A DNA stretch of 64,000 nucleotides from Polyangiaceae bacterium. Its GTDB lineage: Bacteria > Myxococcota_A > Polyangia > Polyangiales > Polyangiaceae. The DNA lies in assembly GCA_025353725.1 (NCBI GenBank), contig JANXOF010000037.1:1-64000 (forward strand), in the 5' to 3' direction. Below are positions 43,593 through 53,321 of the stretch, in pieces (position 1 is the first letter of the stretch; the number at the start of each line of letters is the position of its first letter). The position numbers and the translations under genes were made by a program. The notes below the pieces were generated by a model. That model made no database searches. It saw only the letters and a list, made by a program, of their open reading frames with translations, and was not told the DNA's origin.

Positions 43593-44657
43593 TTAGTCGG
43601 TTCGTAGCCCGTTCAAGATCCAGTCTGCAGCGGCTTTGGTGCCCAACGTTCCGCCGACATCGGGGGTGCAATGACCGGTCTCTACGGCGCGTGCGCACAC
43701 GGACTCGATGCGCTTCTCCTCTTCGGGGAAGCCAAGGTGCGTGAGCATCATGCCGACCGTAAGAAAGGTCGCGATGGGGTTGGCGAGATCGCGACCGGCG
43801 AGTGAGGGCGCCGAGCCGTGCACGGGCTCGAAGAGTGCGACGCGTTTCGGGTCATCGTAATGCACGTTCGCGCTCGCAGCCATTCCGAGACCCCCTTGAA
43901 GCGCTGCGCCGAGGTCGGTGACGATATCGCCGAAAAGGTTGTTCGTGACAATCACCTCGAAGGGCCTTGGGTCCTGGATGAGCAAGAGGCAGAGCGCGTC
44001 GACGTAGACATGACGTGCCGCGATGTCGGGGTAGTCTTTCGCGACTTCGAAGAAGCAGCGAAACCACAGCTCATGGGCGTGCTTCATCGCGTTTGACTTA
44101 TCGGCCATGTGCACGGTTCGCTTGCCGTTCCGTTTCGCGTAGTCGAAGCCCGCGCGGATCAGTCGCTCAACACCTTTTCGCGTGTTGATGTCTTCGTTGA
44201 TCGCTATTTCGTCGGCTGTTCCACGCTTGAACTGCCCTCCAACGTCGACGTAGATACCTTCGGTGTTTTCCCGAAAGACGACAAAGTCGATGTCTTTTGC
44301 GCAACGGCCTTTGAGCGGGACGAGGCTGTCGGTGAGCGCCTTCACAGGCCTTATGTTGGCGTAGAGGTCGAGGCCGAAGCGCAGCCCGAAGAGGATGTCG
44401 CGCGCATACGAAAGCCCTGGTACGCGCGGGTCGCCGAGTGCTCCGAGAAAGACGCAGCTTGCCTCGTTTGCAATGCGGTCGGCTGCCGCTGTCGGGAATG
44501 TCGTGCCGTCACGCAGGTACCTCTCGGCGCCGAGGTCGAGGTGCCACAAATCGAGCGGTAACCCGCGTTCTTCGCGGTAATAATCGAGTACGCGACACGC
44601 ATGTGGGGCAACCTCGAGTCCAATTCCGTCGCCAGGAATCATCGCGATAAGCGGCAT
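43593..44657 (-). CDS. Isopropylmalate/isocitrate dehydrogenase family protein
   Basis: The 354-residue decarboxylating dehydrogenase starts PLIAMIPGDGIGLEV. Substrate and metal residues are visible in LYANIRPVK, FRENTEGIYVDVGG, HMADKSNAMKHAHELW and YVDALCLLLI; nucleotide-binding features are VTNNLFGDIVTDLGAALQGGLG (in parts) and FEPVHGSAPSLAGRDLANP. Length and text fit 3-isopropylmalate dehydrogenase or the related tartrate/D-malate type. No leuCD genes are nearby, so leucine biosynthesis is not proven. ATG 44657 is the family start; the longer frame to 44978 overlaps the divergent gene. Confidence 0.82.
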   Translation of the reverse strand: MPLIAMIPGDGIGLEVAPHACRVLDYYREERGLPLDLWHLDLGAERYLRDGTTFPTAAADRIANEASCVFLGALGDPRVPGLSYARDILFGLRFGLDLYANIRPVKALTDSLVPLKGRCAKDIDFVVFRENTEGIYVDVGGQFKRGTADEIAINEDINTRKGVERLIRAGFDYAKRNGKRTVHMADKSNAMKHAHELWFRCFFEVAKDYPDIAARHVYVDALCLLLIQDPRPFEVIVTNNLFGDIVTDLGAALQGGLGMAASANVHYDDPKRVALFEPVHGSAPSLAGRDLANPIATFLTVGMMLTHLGFPEEEKRIESVCARAVETGHCTPDVGGTLGTKAAADWILNGLRTD

Positions 44658-44675
44658 AGGCGTCCTTACGCTAGC

Positions 44676-45503
44676 ATGGCGCGCATGAACGGAATCGAGC
44701 GACAGGTTGCCGTCCGCTATGCGGGCCTTTCGGGTCTCGTGGGGCTCGTGATTTCTGCGGCCGCGTGCGCCGCTGAGCCGCGTCGCGAAGCCGATTCGCC
44801 GAAAGCGGCTCGCGACGCTTACGCGCAGAACGTCAGCTCGCGAGCCGCATTGCCGTCGCCAGTAGAGGCGAATCAAAACCGCGCGATTCAGCTTGTCACG
44901 TTGAACGCGACGGGTAGAGCGGAGGCGCTCGCATGGCCTTTTGGACCTGGCCCGAGCGAAGGCGAGTTGAGCGCACAAGTCGAACGACTACTGAAAGATC
45001 CCGGGCCGATTCGCTCGAATTGGACGCCTCCGGGAAAGAGCGTTCGCTACGGCCACGCGGAGGGACTCATCGACGCCGCGTACGACGTCGTGCGCGCGCG
45101 TTTGCTCGACTTTGTGCACTACAAGGAACTCGCGGGCCCCAAGTTCAATAAGGTGAGCGTGGTCGATAAGACGGCCGCGGGGACGGACGTCTACTTCTCC
45201 CTGCCGATCATGAGAGGTATCGTGACGCTCTGGTATGTGACGCGCTTCAAATCGGCGCGGCCCGCAGCTAACGGAGCCGAAGTTGTCGAGGGACAGTTCG
45301 TGAAAGGAAACATCAAAGACATGCAGATTGTCTTTACGGTGCGCCGCGGGCCCGAGAGCAAAACCCTGATTGTTTGCGACTTGAACCTGGCGATAAGTCT
45401 TCCCGCGCCTCAGGAGCTGCTCGACGAAGAATTGCGCGACGCCTGCGGTGACGCCGTGGTCGCCCTGCGCGCAAGCTCACTTCGCGTACCCGTATTCCAG
45501 TGA
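44676..45503 (+). CDS. Putative lipoprotein, possibly START/SRPBCC-like
   Basis: The 275-residue product (or 272 from ATG 44685) has a signal ending GLVISAAACAAEP with a plausible lipobox. A conserved-looking block GLIDAAYDVVRARLLDFVHYKE, VSVVDKTAAGTDVYFSLPIM, TLWYVTRFKSARP and MQIVFTVRRGPESKTLIVCDLNL has the strand spacing of a START/SRPBCC ligand-binding fold, ending with a helix (LDEELRDACGDAVVALRA). Function unknown. It is divergent from the dehydrogenase gene, with 18 bases between starts. Confidence 0.65.
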   Translation: MARMNGIERQVAVRYAGLSGLVGLVISAAACAAEPRREADSPKAARDAYAQNVSSRAALPSPVEANQNRAIQLVTLNATGRAEALAWPFGPGPSEGELSAQVERLLKDPGPIRSNWTPPGKSVRYGHAEGLIDAAYDVVRARLLDFVHYKELAGPKFNKVSVVDKTAAGTDVYFSLPIMRGIVTLWYVTRFKSARPAANGAEVVEGQFVKGNIKDMQIVFTVRRGPESKTLIVCDLNLAISLPAPQELLDEELRDACGDAVVALRASSLRVPVFQ

Positions 45504-45646
45504 GGGAAGAATGACGAGGCTTCGCGGTTGACGGCAAAAAACTCAACGATTCTGCGGTGCCTTATCGCGACTACAAAAGGCGATGTCAGGAAAGGAAGAA
45601 CTTCCCGCAAGCGGCGTATAAGGGCGCTGGAGGTCCAGATTTATCC

Positions 45647-47119
45647 ATGAAGCTTCGCCTGCTTTCGACTCTTTCCGCGGTCACCCTGTCAGCTGTGTGC
45701 GCCTGCTCCTCGTCTCCGACGACGACCAACGTCGACCCGACCAATCCGGCGGGCTCGGCTCCCGGTGATGACGCCGGACGAGACGGCGCCCTTGGGTCGG
45801 AGGATCCCGCAAAGCAACCTCCGCACTCTCTCGGAGTCATCACGCTTGGCGAAGCCCACGGGTCCGGCGCAGCTTCGAGGTCGACGCCTGTTGTAAGCGC
45901 GGTGTTTCTTCCCGACGCGCTGCTCGGTCGCGCGTGCACGAAGAAGCTCGAGGACGGATGTGAACTCCAGGAAGTCGCGAAGTGCAGGAAGGTGTCGACG
46001 ACCTCCGGCTGCAACAGCAACGAGGCCTGCGTGCTCGACCTAGCAACGTGCAAAGGAGTATGCCGTGCGCCCGTGGCGTGCGCGAAGCCGTGCGATGAAG
46101 ACGAAGTGTGCAAGGCGCCGGCGGCGGGCTCGACGGACGCCGCGGGGACGTGCGTGAAAGCTGAAACGTTCGACGCAGGTCCCCTGGCGTTCAGCGGCAC
46201 GACCACGCCGATCACGCTCTTTCCGCCGTACAAATTCGAAAGCATCGGTCAAGGTGCGCCGTTCCTCGGTGGGTCTGAGCTTCGCGTCCAAGCCTCGGGC
46301 GCGACCGACGCGGGCTTTGAGAAGTTTGACGAAAAGTTCACGGCGACCACCTTTCTTCAGACGAAGCCTGCGCTCGCGAAGATTCCTAAAGGTAAAGTAT
46401 TCGGTGGCGGGCCGCTGCCGATCGCGTGGGTGCCTGCCAATGACACTATCGTCGTGACGGTGACCGGGGCGGGCGGTAGCGCCACGTGTAAGGCGAAGGA
46501 CTCACTTGGCACGTTTGACGTCCCGCGATCCGTCGTCGAGGCCGCACAAGGCGACGGTCCTGCGAGTTCGGCAATCTCCGTTACCGTGGCGCGCCAACGG
46601 AAAGACGTGAAAAAGGACAAGACGGCCAAGGGAACGATGAGCCTCGCCGAAGTCAAGACGGCGGGTTGGCTCGAGCTGGTCACGGTCTCGGTGGAGAGCG
46701 CGTATTTTCAAGGCTGCACCGGCTCCGGTTCGCAGGACCTCTGCGGCGACAAGTGCACCGACGTCAGCTACGACGTGAGCAACTGCGGCACCTGCGGCAA
46801 CGAATGCGGCGCGACCCAGACGTGCTCTTCGGGCAAGTGCTCGGGCGGCACGCCGCCACCGCCACCGCCTCCTCCTCCGTCGTCGACGTGTACCTCTTGC
46901 CGAGTGAACGCGACGGCTCCCATTGTTGGCGGGTGCTCGGCCGCTTTCACCACGTGTGACGCAAGCACCGAGTGCAGAGCGCTTTACCAGTGTACGACTT
47001 CGTGTACGACGTCTTCCTGCCTGGCGACTTGCGAGTCTCAATACCCGACGGGTAAAGCCAAGTTTGCGCCGCTCAAGACGTGCCTGTCGAACGCGTGCAT
47101 GAGCTCGTGCGGCTTCTAA
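45647..47119 (+). CDS. Large Cys-rich surface lipoprotein
   Basis: The 490-residue product from ATG 45647 has a lipoprotein signal (LSTLSAVTLSAVCAC) and the Thr/Pro/Gly/Asp linker common in myxobacterial lipoproteins. The N-terminal half contains Cys-rich EGF- or stigma-like segments (SGCNSNEACVLD, CKGVCRAPVACAKPC). The middle is a beta-rich region; then CGDKCTDVSYDVSNCGTCGNEC, a typical myxobacterial cysteine cluster, a nine-Pro hinge and a second Cys cluster at the end (CTTSCTTSSCLATCES). All suggest an extracellular, disulfide-rich protein. Function unknown. A start at 45557 would add a non-signal extension. Confidence 0.7.
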   Translation: MKLRLLSTLSAVTLSAVCACSSSPTTTNVDPTNPAGSAPGDDAGRDGALGSEDPAKQPPHSLGVITLGEAHGSGAASRSTPVVSAVFLPDALLGRACTKKLEDGCELQEVAKCRKVSTTSGCNSNEACVLDLATCKGVCRAPVACAKPCDEDEVCKAPAAGSTDAAGTCVKAETFDAGPLAFSGTTTPITLFPPYKFESIGQGAPFLGGSELRVQASGATDAGFEKFDEKFTATTFLQTKPALAKIPKGKVFGGGPLPIAWVPANDTIVVTVTGAGGSATCKAKDSLGTFDVPRSVVEAAQGDGPASSAISVTVARQRKDVKKDKTAKGTMSLAEVKTAGWLELVTVSVESAYFQGCTGSGSQDLCGDKCTDVSYDVSNCGTCGNECGATQTCSSGKCSGGTPPPPPPPPPSSTCTSCRVNATAPIVGGCSAAFTTCDASTECRALYQCTTSCTTSSCLATCESQYPTGKAKFAPLKTCLSNACMSSCGF

Positions 47120-47149
47120 TCAGCACTCTATAGCGGCGAGAATTCCGAA

Positions 47150-47174
47150 GTAAAGAGCTTCTAAGAAGCTCTTT
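47150..47174. terminator. Strong bidirectional terminator hairpin
   Basis: Perfect eleven-base arms TAAAGAGCTTC and GAAGCTCTTTA enclose a three-base TAA loop. The A-rich left and T-rich right flanks suit intrinsic termination on both strands. It lies 31 bases after the lipoprotein stop and 114 bases before the stop of the convergent DUF1552 gene. Confidence 0.7.
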
Positions 47175-47287
47175 ATGATCAAAGGTTCGAAGCGTGAGAA
47201 AGATGTATTCCGGCCGCATGACGGTTCGCCCCGGCCGGGCGGGCTCATCGAACCTTCTGGGTAGAAATGGCCCGGGCGGCGCTCGCC

Positions 47288-48679
47288 TCACAAGCCTGGT
47301 ATCGGCGTTGAAATCTCTCCGAGTGCAGGCACGTCGACGCCGACGTTTCGCATGGCTGTCAGCAAAAGACCCGAGGGATGTATGCCGGCCGCACGCACGT
47401 TGGTTCCGCCAGCTACGGCCGCTGAGGCACGACCCGCGATAAGGGCGACCATGTTTTCTGAGGAATGATTGCGAACGTTCTCCTGCGGGTCCGCTCCTAT
47501 GCCACCCTCGAAGAGGTAGACTACAGAGGTGTTATCGAGCAACGTTCTCCCGTCCACGTCCGTGGTTGTCGATAAGCCTTTAACGAGATAAGCGAACACA
47601 TCTACGTGCCATGCAAGCTGCTCCAAAAATGGCTGAAGATGAGGATCTCCCTCGTGGCTTAATTGGTGAATGTCTTTACTGAATCCGCTCGGAATAATCT
47701 TTCCTGCATTGAGAAACGATTGCTCATTTGTTACGCAAAGTGTTGCGACTCGCGCTAGGTCGCAGGAGAACGCAAACTTGATGAGGTCCGCCAAAAGCGG
47801 CGCCCGTTCCTTCTCGAACGCATAAGCGCCGCTCAAGTCCGTACGGTCGGCGGGTGGATCAGGCCGAAGGCATTGGCCTCCGCCCCCGCTAGTCGTTGTT
47901 TTCAACGACTTTTCATAGCTTGCGAGCTCGTCGAAGTGCTGTTGCAGACGTCGTCGGTCTTGCTCGGGACGTTGGCTGATGATCGCGCTCTTATTGCGAA
48001 TGTGTGCAACACTGCTACTCAACTTGTCCGCCGCGGCCTGAGCTCGTGCCTGGGCAACAGGATCCGCTGATGTCACTTTTCTCGCGAGTGCCTCGAACCC
48101 GATTTTTGCATTTATCGTTGGTTCATTCGCCGTTACGTTCGCGCCATCAGCTCGATAGGAAATAATGCCAGTGCTCTTGCTGACATTTTCACTATAATTA
48201 TCATATTGAATCCGATAGTGAACGCCGGTTGGCGCTGAGGGATGGGCAAGCGCCTTGGCCACGATTTGGTCAGAGGTAGCACTGCGTGACTCGAGTGCGT
48301 CCGCTTTGCCCCGTGTACCGCAGAGGAGCGGAGGCATGGATCGAGGGTGCCATTCTAGTCCCATCCCACCTGGCGCCGAAAAATTACGCGCCATTTGCAT
48401 CCCCGTCACGAAGCTCACCTTGTTGCGCACGCCCCGTGCGTCGAGGGGCGCCGTGACTTTTAGAAAGTTTGACCCTGCAGCCATGTCTGGTTCGAGCGCT
48501 GGCTTCGTGAAGTCACCTCTCCCCGTAGAAGTCCCTGCGGTCATGATGACATAACGCTGCGGCGCCTTGATCCCCTCTGCTCGAGCGAGACGTTCGAGCG
48601 GAGTACCGAGCAGTGGAAACGTTAGAGCCGTGCCTCCGAGGGAAGCGAGTAAGGCGCGTCGTGAGATCGAATGGCTCAT
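47288..48679 (-). CDS. DUF1552 protein with twin-arginine signal
   Basis: The 463-residue protein starts MSHSISRRALLASLGGTALTF, a Tat-type signal, and continues with the DUF1552 landmarks YVIMTAGTSTGRGDF, VTGMQMARNFSAPGGMG, RSATSDQIVA, RIQYDNYSENVSKSTG, LLADLIKFAFSCDLARVATL and SVVYLFEGGIG. These alkaline-phosphatase-like proteins of unknown activity occur with DUF1592 cytochrome-like partners in Myxococcota and Planctomycetes. Its ATGA start overlaps the DUF1592 stop, so the two were one operon; the partner is broken here. Confidence 0.88.
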   Translation of the reverse strand: MSHSISRRALLASLGGTALTFPLLGTPLERLARAEGIKAPQRYVIMTAGTSTGRGDFTKPALEPDMAAGSNFLKVTAPLDARGVRNKVSFVTGMQMARNFSAPGGMGLEWHPRSMPPLLCGTRGKADALESRSATSDQIVAKALAHPSAPTGVHYRIQYDNYSENVSKSTGIISYRADGANVTANEPTINAKIGFEALARKVTSADPVAQARAQAAADKLSSSVAHIRNKSAIISQRPEQDRRRLQQHFDELASYEKSLKTTTSGGGGQCLRPDPPADRTDLSGAYAFEKERAPLLADLIKFAFSCDLARVATLCVTNEQSFLNAGKIIPSGFSKDIHQLSHEGDPHLQPFLEQLAWHVDVFAYLVKGLSTTTDVDGRTLLDNTSVVYLFEGGIGADPQENVRNHSSENMVALIAGRASAAVAGGTNVRAAGIHPSGLLLTAMRNVGVDVPALGEISTPIPGL

Positions 48680-50280
48680 AGCTTCTCCGGTAGCGCAGTT
48701 CGTAGTGTAAAACTTGGAGTCGCGACGATCGCCGAAATTACATCAAGGAGACTACCTGATCTCCCAGAGACAAGCTTCTCGGTTTGGCGAATGCTTTCCT
48801 CGTCGCTGCCTGTCTTACTGCGCCCCTGGGTGTACTCAAAAATGCGCGTCGATAGGCAATGATCGAGGGCCCCCGTCGCGACCAGCGCGTCGCTGAGCTC
48901 GGCGGGTCCAGAGAAGGGCGCGCTGCTCCCGTCGGGCGAAAGGAACGTGCCCTTACCGTCGATCGGACAGGTGAGGCCGGCTGGCTCTGTCGTACGGAAC
49001 TTGCCACCAATGTCGTAGCGCTCGAGCCCATAGCCAATCGGGTCCATACCTGCGTGGCAGCCGGCGCAGCTTGGCTGTGTCAGCAAAATTTTATAGCCAG
49101 GCAGTTTGCATTTGCTGCCGCTCGGTGGAGGCTGGTCGAGATTGACTTGAAGGTCAGGCGGTATGCTCTTTGGGGGAGAACATAAAAGCTTAGTGCGCAC
49201 CATGATTCCTCGTTGGGTGGGGCTCGTGTCGGTGAATTTCGTGCCGGCGTTCAAGAACGCGCCGTGACCAATAATGCCGCGACGCTCGGAGTTTGGGCCG
49301 TAGCTTACCCACGTAGCGGGACCCTCCGGGGGAACGGAAACATCGCCGTAGTATCGTGCGATATCCGCATCAATGAAGGACTCAGTAGCTCTAAATATGT
49401 CCGTCCACGGCCCTTTTCTATCGAAGACCACCCTTTCTATAAGCGCATCGCTTTCGGCGCGTAACTTCGTTCGAACATCTTCTGGGATAACGGTAGCCCG
49501 CACGAGCGATTGCTCGTAGCCGAACCATTGCGAAAAGAAACGCCCGAAGTGCTCACGCGCACGACGATTCTGAAGCATATGAGTGGCGGCAGTTATCCGA
49601 CCTTCCGGCGTTGAGAGATCTCCGCGGCTCGCCCGGTCCAGCAAGTCGTCATCTGGACCAACGCCCCAAAAAAGCTAGGACATGCGCGTAGCCGTCGCAT
49701 ACGGCGTAATCTCTCCCGACGCTGGATTCGCGACTTGTTCGATTCGGTATAAAAACTCCACATCCTGTAACATCGACGCAAGGATACGCTCCGCCGCTAC
49801 GAAGAAGTCGTCGCCTTGCTTCGCCTTCGGTAGAAAATCATCAACATAGCTTTGAACTTCTGCTGGCGTGAGTGCGCGACGGAGTGCTCTACGCCCGAAG
49901 CGCGCAATCCACAAACGGAGGTCTGAATCTGACGACGCCGTTAGCTGCGATAGACTAAGAGCTGTCGCGCGCTCAGCGGGCGGTAAAGCTGTTATCTTAC
50001 GCGCCGTGTCTTCGGCAAGCTGCGCGACCGAAGTGATGAGCTTCTCGCTAACGGCTTGCTGAGTTGCGTCGTTGTCGAATACTTGGTTCGCGTCGTCGGG
50101 AAGCGCGCGCAGGAGCTCCGCATCGAGGACGACTCCGGGTAGAAGGTCTTCGATCGTGTCCCGCAATTCACGTCGACTCAGACGGCGAAGCGTCGACTTT
50201 GAGTAGTCGAGCGCTTCGACTGTCGGGCCCGCCGCGTCACCGCTTCGGCCTCCGTCTGGCTCGTCGGCTCCTGTACTTCT
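48676..50280 (-). pseudogene. DUF1592-family gene broken by an in-frame amber codon and lacking its signal
   Basis: The readable frame starts near 50280 (linker text SGDAAGPTVEALDY), includes the DUF1587/1595-type start LRRLSRRELRDTIEDLLPG and runs to an amber TAG at 49675-49677 in the segment ATATRMS-stop. Directly after it, in the same frame, FWGVGPDDDLLDRASRGDL continues and the rest is normal DUF1592/1588/1585 sequence, including a CAGCHAGMDPIG heme-type site and KLVSGRSGSLLD at the end. Relatives have Tyr or Phe at the stop position. An in-frame TGA upstream of 50280 and the absence of any signal peptide show that the N-terminus is lost too. TTG 50166 is the only start in the left part. 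Confidence 0.78.
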
Positions 50281-50671
50281 ACGTGTCAGGGAGCTATCCC
50301 TTCACACTTTCGCGACTAAATTCTATGGTGCGCTCGAGTCAATGCAGTCAGCAGAATTCGTTGACCGGCTACGACGGTCCAAATTCGCTAAATTAAGTCG
50401 ATTTTCCGGAGATTGTTATCTGTTTCTGTTTTTGGTTGGATGTCGTTTCCGGTTGTGCATGTCGCCGGAGCTCGGGAATGATAGGATATTCGCTTATGGA
50501 ACAACAGATGAGGCGTTGGTGATCCACGCTGGTTACTGCGTTGACCCTGTCAGTCGCTCCTGAGTTCTCTCGGTTGAGTCAAGCGCGCGCATGGATTGCA
50601 AGATAAAAGCCTAGAGGTATGCTCTTCTCCCGCTCGCCGCTCTCTTTCTCCAATGTACCGCCTCGTCCCAT
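50281..50671. other. Gene-poor, relatively AT-rich interval
   Basis: I see no supportable gene here. The stretch includes AT-rich runs and short frames on both strands with no coding-like text, and no signal peptide or lipobox that could belong to the truncated DUF1592 gene. It is a plausible scar left when that gene lost its 5' end. Confidence 0.4.
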
Positions 50672-50953
50672 TTACTGGTAGGGGCGTCCCGCTTCGGCGG
50701 ATACGACGGTGACCCAGGGAGACTCTAAAAGGGACTCGAACGAATGCATAAAGTAGTCGATGTGTCCGCATCCGAGGCACACAAGCGCCTCCCCCGAGCG
50801 CGCTTGCCGTAGTCGGCGAACGTAGCTTACAGCCGATTTTCGTTCGAGCGGCCTACTCGCCGCGAAGGGCTCGAGTACGACGAGCGAGGGCACGTGCGCA
50901 AAGCGACTGGAAGTGCAGTGTGGACAAACGGTCGGGCGGCGTGGCGTCTCCAT
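50672..50953 (-). CDS. Small zinc-ribbon protein
   Basis: From ATG 50953 the 93-residue product carries two Cys pairs placed to bind one zinc: PTVCPHCTSSRF near the N-terminus and ALVCLGCGHIDYFMHS near residue 70. The text between (VLEPFAASRPLERKSAVSYVRRL) is basic. The pattern is that of small treble-clef or ribbon proteins that bind nucleic acid. No neighbour gives a functional clue. An ATG at 50962 is an alternative start. Confidence 0.55.
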   Translation of the reverse strand: METPRRPTVCPHCTSSRFAHVPSLVVLEPFAASRPLERKSAVSYVRRLRQARSGEALVCLGCGHIDYFMHSFESLLESPWVTVVSAEAGRPYQ

Positions 50954-51265
50954 GAGGATCACCTACCGTCTCGTTCCGGAGCGCGGGGAAGTTTTTTACG
51001 CCTGATTCGGCTGGGACCCGTATATTGTTAATCTCACCTTCGGGCGAGCACGCTCGGCTTGAAGCCTGCATGGTTTGACGATTTCGCACGCCTAAGCGCT
51101 GCAGCGACGCCGGCTTCCCGCGGCGGAGCACATACCGCGTGCGAGCGTGACTTAGTGCTCGGAGTTGCGGGAGCTGAACCCATCGTTCGCATTGCGCTTT
51201 GTTTCGCACTGCGCTCTGTGAGGGCTGGCCGCAGTCTACTTCGCGGCCGGGGAGATAGCCGAAAC
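50954..51265. other. Interval without a supportable gene
   Basis: Both strands contain only shadow-like frames here. It may hold the promoter of the zinc-ribbon gene, which reads leftward, but I recognise no motif. Confidence 0.35.
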
Positions 51266-51928
51266 TCAACGCACAGCGGCCCGCACTGTCGCGAGAGTCT
51301 CCGTCAAGTAGCTCTCTATCGGCTCGGATTGAGGGACTTTGCACTCGCCTTTTTGAGTAAGTGTCGACTCCCACTTCCAGTATCCGGGTGGCCGGCCAGC
51401 CTCGGGCATTTTACGCTTCCAATACCAAAGACGTGCCTCGCGTACACCGGGCGGATAGGGGCTTGCCGCACGTGTGTAGTCGTTAGTCCACAAGAAGAAG
51501 CGAGGAGCGTAGCCTTGCGTATCTCCAAGGGTAACAATGGCGCGGAGCTTATCGGGATTCGTGGTTATCCACGCGCGCAAGGCATCGTAAGCGCGCTCTG
51601 CGCACTGCACGGCCATCGGGTTTGCGGTCTCCGCGTTCGGTGAGGTCTCTCCCTCCGAGAGTACGCCTTTCACAGGATAAAAGCCCCAAAGCACATCTTT
51701 CGGATAGTCGATATCCGCGGAGCCGACGTAGGGCCAATATTCGGCGCCCGCGAGCGCATAGCCATGCAGGTTGAAGCCCTCCATCTTTGCGTGGGTGGCA
51801 AGCACCGTCGCGCCGCTGGCAGTAGGTGAGCCCTTCGCGACCTGCCTGCTGGACGTTGCGCATGCCCCGCAGCTCAACGTGACGAGCGTTCCAAGGGCCA
51901 ACATCGTGCGATAACCGAAGACGCGCAT
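51266..51928 (-). CDS. Putative lipoprotein of unknown function
   Basis: From ATG 51928 the 220-residue product has a signal ending TLVTLSCGACATSS, with a possible lipobox at SCGAC. The mature part contains aromatic-rich, acid-balanced blocks (HGYALAGAEYWPYVGSADI, DYPKDVLWGFYPVKGVL, CAERAYDALRAWITTNPDKL, GYAPRFFLWTNDYTRA and WYWKRKMPEAGRPPGYWKWE). The many Trp and Tyr residues suggest a globular secreted domain. I do not recognise it. Confidence 0.62.
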   Translation of the reverse strand: MRVFGYRTMLALGTLVTLSCGACATSSRQVAKGSPTASGATVLATHAKMEGFNLHGYALAGAEYWPYVGSADIDYPKDVLWGFYPVKGVLSEGETSPNAETANPMAVQCAERAYDALRAWITTNPDKLRAIVTLGDTQGYAPRFFLWTNDYTRAASPYPPGVREARLWYWKRKMPEAGRPPGYWKWESTLTQKGECKVPQSEPIESYLTETLATVRAAVR

Positions 51929-52019
51929 CTGCCCCACGTATCATAACGCGCGTCCTAAGAAGGCGGTGCTTTCGTGCTCGACGCCTTCTTCGGACAGCGT
52001 AACGCGGCGTAGAAATCGG

Positions 52020-53132
52020 TTAGCCTAGGAGTTTGGTGACCGGAACGTAGTCCATCTTATGCGCCTGGGCGACGGGTTCACACGTGACGTGACCGCCGTA
52101 CGTGTTGATTCCCTTGAGAAGCGCGCGGTCGGCCTTTGCCGCCGCTGCAAGGCCCATATCGGCGATCTTGAGTGCGTACGCCATTGTGGTGTTGGTGAGC
52201 GCCCAGGTGCTCGTCTGCGCGACGGCTCCCGGCATGTTGGCGACGCAGTAGTGAACCACGCCGTCGACCTCGTAGGTCGGGTTGTCGTGTGTCGTAGGCC
52301 GGCACGTCTCGATGCAACCTCCTTGGTCGACGGCAACGTCGACGACGACGCTACCCTTTTCCATCTTGGAAATGAGCTCGCGGGTCACGAGCTTAGGAGC
52401 TCGCGCGCCCGTGACGAGAACTGCGCCGACGACGAGATCTGCGCGGAGCACGGCCATCTCGATGTTGAAGGGGTTCGAGTAGAGGGTCTCGACCGCGCCG
52501 CCAAAGATGTCTTCGAGGTAGGCCATCGTCGAAGCCGCGACGTCGAGTACCGTGACTTGAGCGCCCATTCCGATAGCGATGGTCGCCGCGTTTCGGCCAA
52601 CGACGCCGCCGCCAAGGATGACGACGCGCCCACGCCGTGTGCCGGGCACGCCGCCGAGGAGCACGCCTTTGCCGCCGTGCTCCTTTTGCAACACACTGGC
52701 GCCGACTTGTACTGCCATTCGCCCAGCCACTTCGCTCATCGGGCGAAGCAGTGGAAGCGAGCCGTCCTCGAGTTCGATGGTCTCATAGGCGACGCCTGCC
52801 ACCTTTTTCTCCACGAGCTTTTTCGTCAGCTCGGGTTCCGGAGCGAGGTGGAGATACGTGTAGAGGATTAGGTTCTCGCGGAAAAATCCGTACTCCGACG
52901 GGAGCGGCTCCTTAACTTTGACCACCATCTCGGCGGCCCACGCCTCGGCGGCAGTCGCTACGATCTGTGCCCCCGCGGCGACGTAATCGGCGTCTTTGAT
53001 GTTGGCGCCTTCGCCAGCGGCTTTCTCGACGAGGACCTTATGGCCGCGTGACGCCAGGCTGCGAACTCCGGCGGGCGTCATTCCCACGCGGTATTCGCGG
53101 GTCTTAATCTCCTTGGGCACTCCGATAATCAC
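52020..53132 (-). CDS. ald: Alanine dehydrogenase
   Basis: The 370-residue NAD-dependent enzyme interconverts alanine with pyruvate and ammonia. Signature blocks: [20 protein letters not shown], the catalytic Lys in [31 protein letters not shown], the nucleotide loop [35 protein letters not shown] and [14 protein letters not shown]. Start GTG 53132 is preceded by AAGGAG seven bases upstream (minus strand). The divergent SUMF1 lipoprotein gene starts 190 bases away, leaving room for a regulated promoter; no operator could be identified. Confidence 0.96.
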   Translation of the reverse strand: MIIGVPKEIKTREYRVGMTPAGVRSLASRGHKVLVEKAAGEGANIKDADYVAAGAQIVATAAEAWAAEMVVKVKEPLPSEYGFFRENLILYTYLHLAPEPELTKKLVEKKVAGVAYETIELEDGSLPLLRPMSEVAGRMAVQVGASVLQKEHGGKGVLLGGVPGTRRGRVVILGGGVVGRNAATIAIGMGAQVTVLDVAASTMAYLEDIFGGAVETLYSNPFNIEMAVLRADLVVGAVLVTGARAPKLVTRELISKMEKGSVVVDVAVDQGGCIETCRPTTHDNPTYEVDGVVHYCVANMPGAVAQTSTWALTNTTMAYALKIADMGLAAAAKADRALLKGINTYGGHVTCEPVAQAHKMDYVPVTKLLG

Positions 53133-53321
53133 TGCGGGCTCCTTTTTGACGCATTTTCAAGCGAAAATACGATAGGGCGGGACCATAGCTGAGCGTTTTC
53201 GTGCAGTCGAGTACGCGCGAACCGCGCTGTTGCGCGCCTCGTGTCAAGCATGGCCTTCGGAGGACGTTACGTTCGACGGAACTTTGGCTCACGCCTCGAG
53301 CCACGATGCTAACCTGGACTT

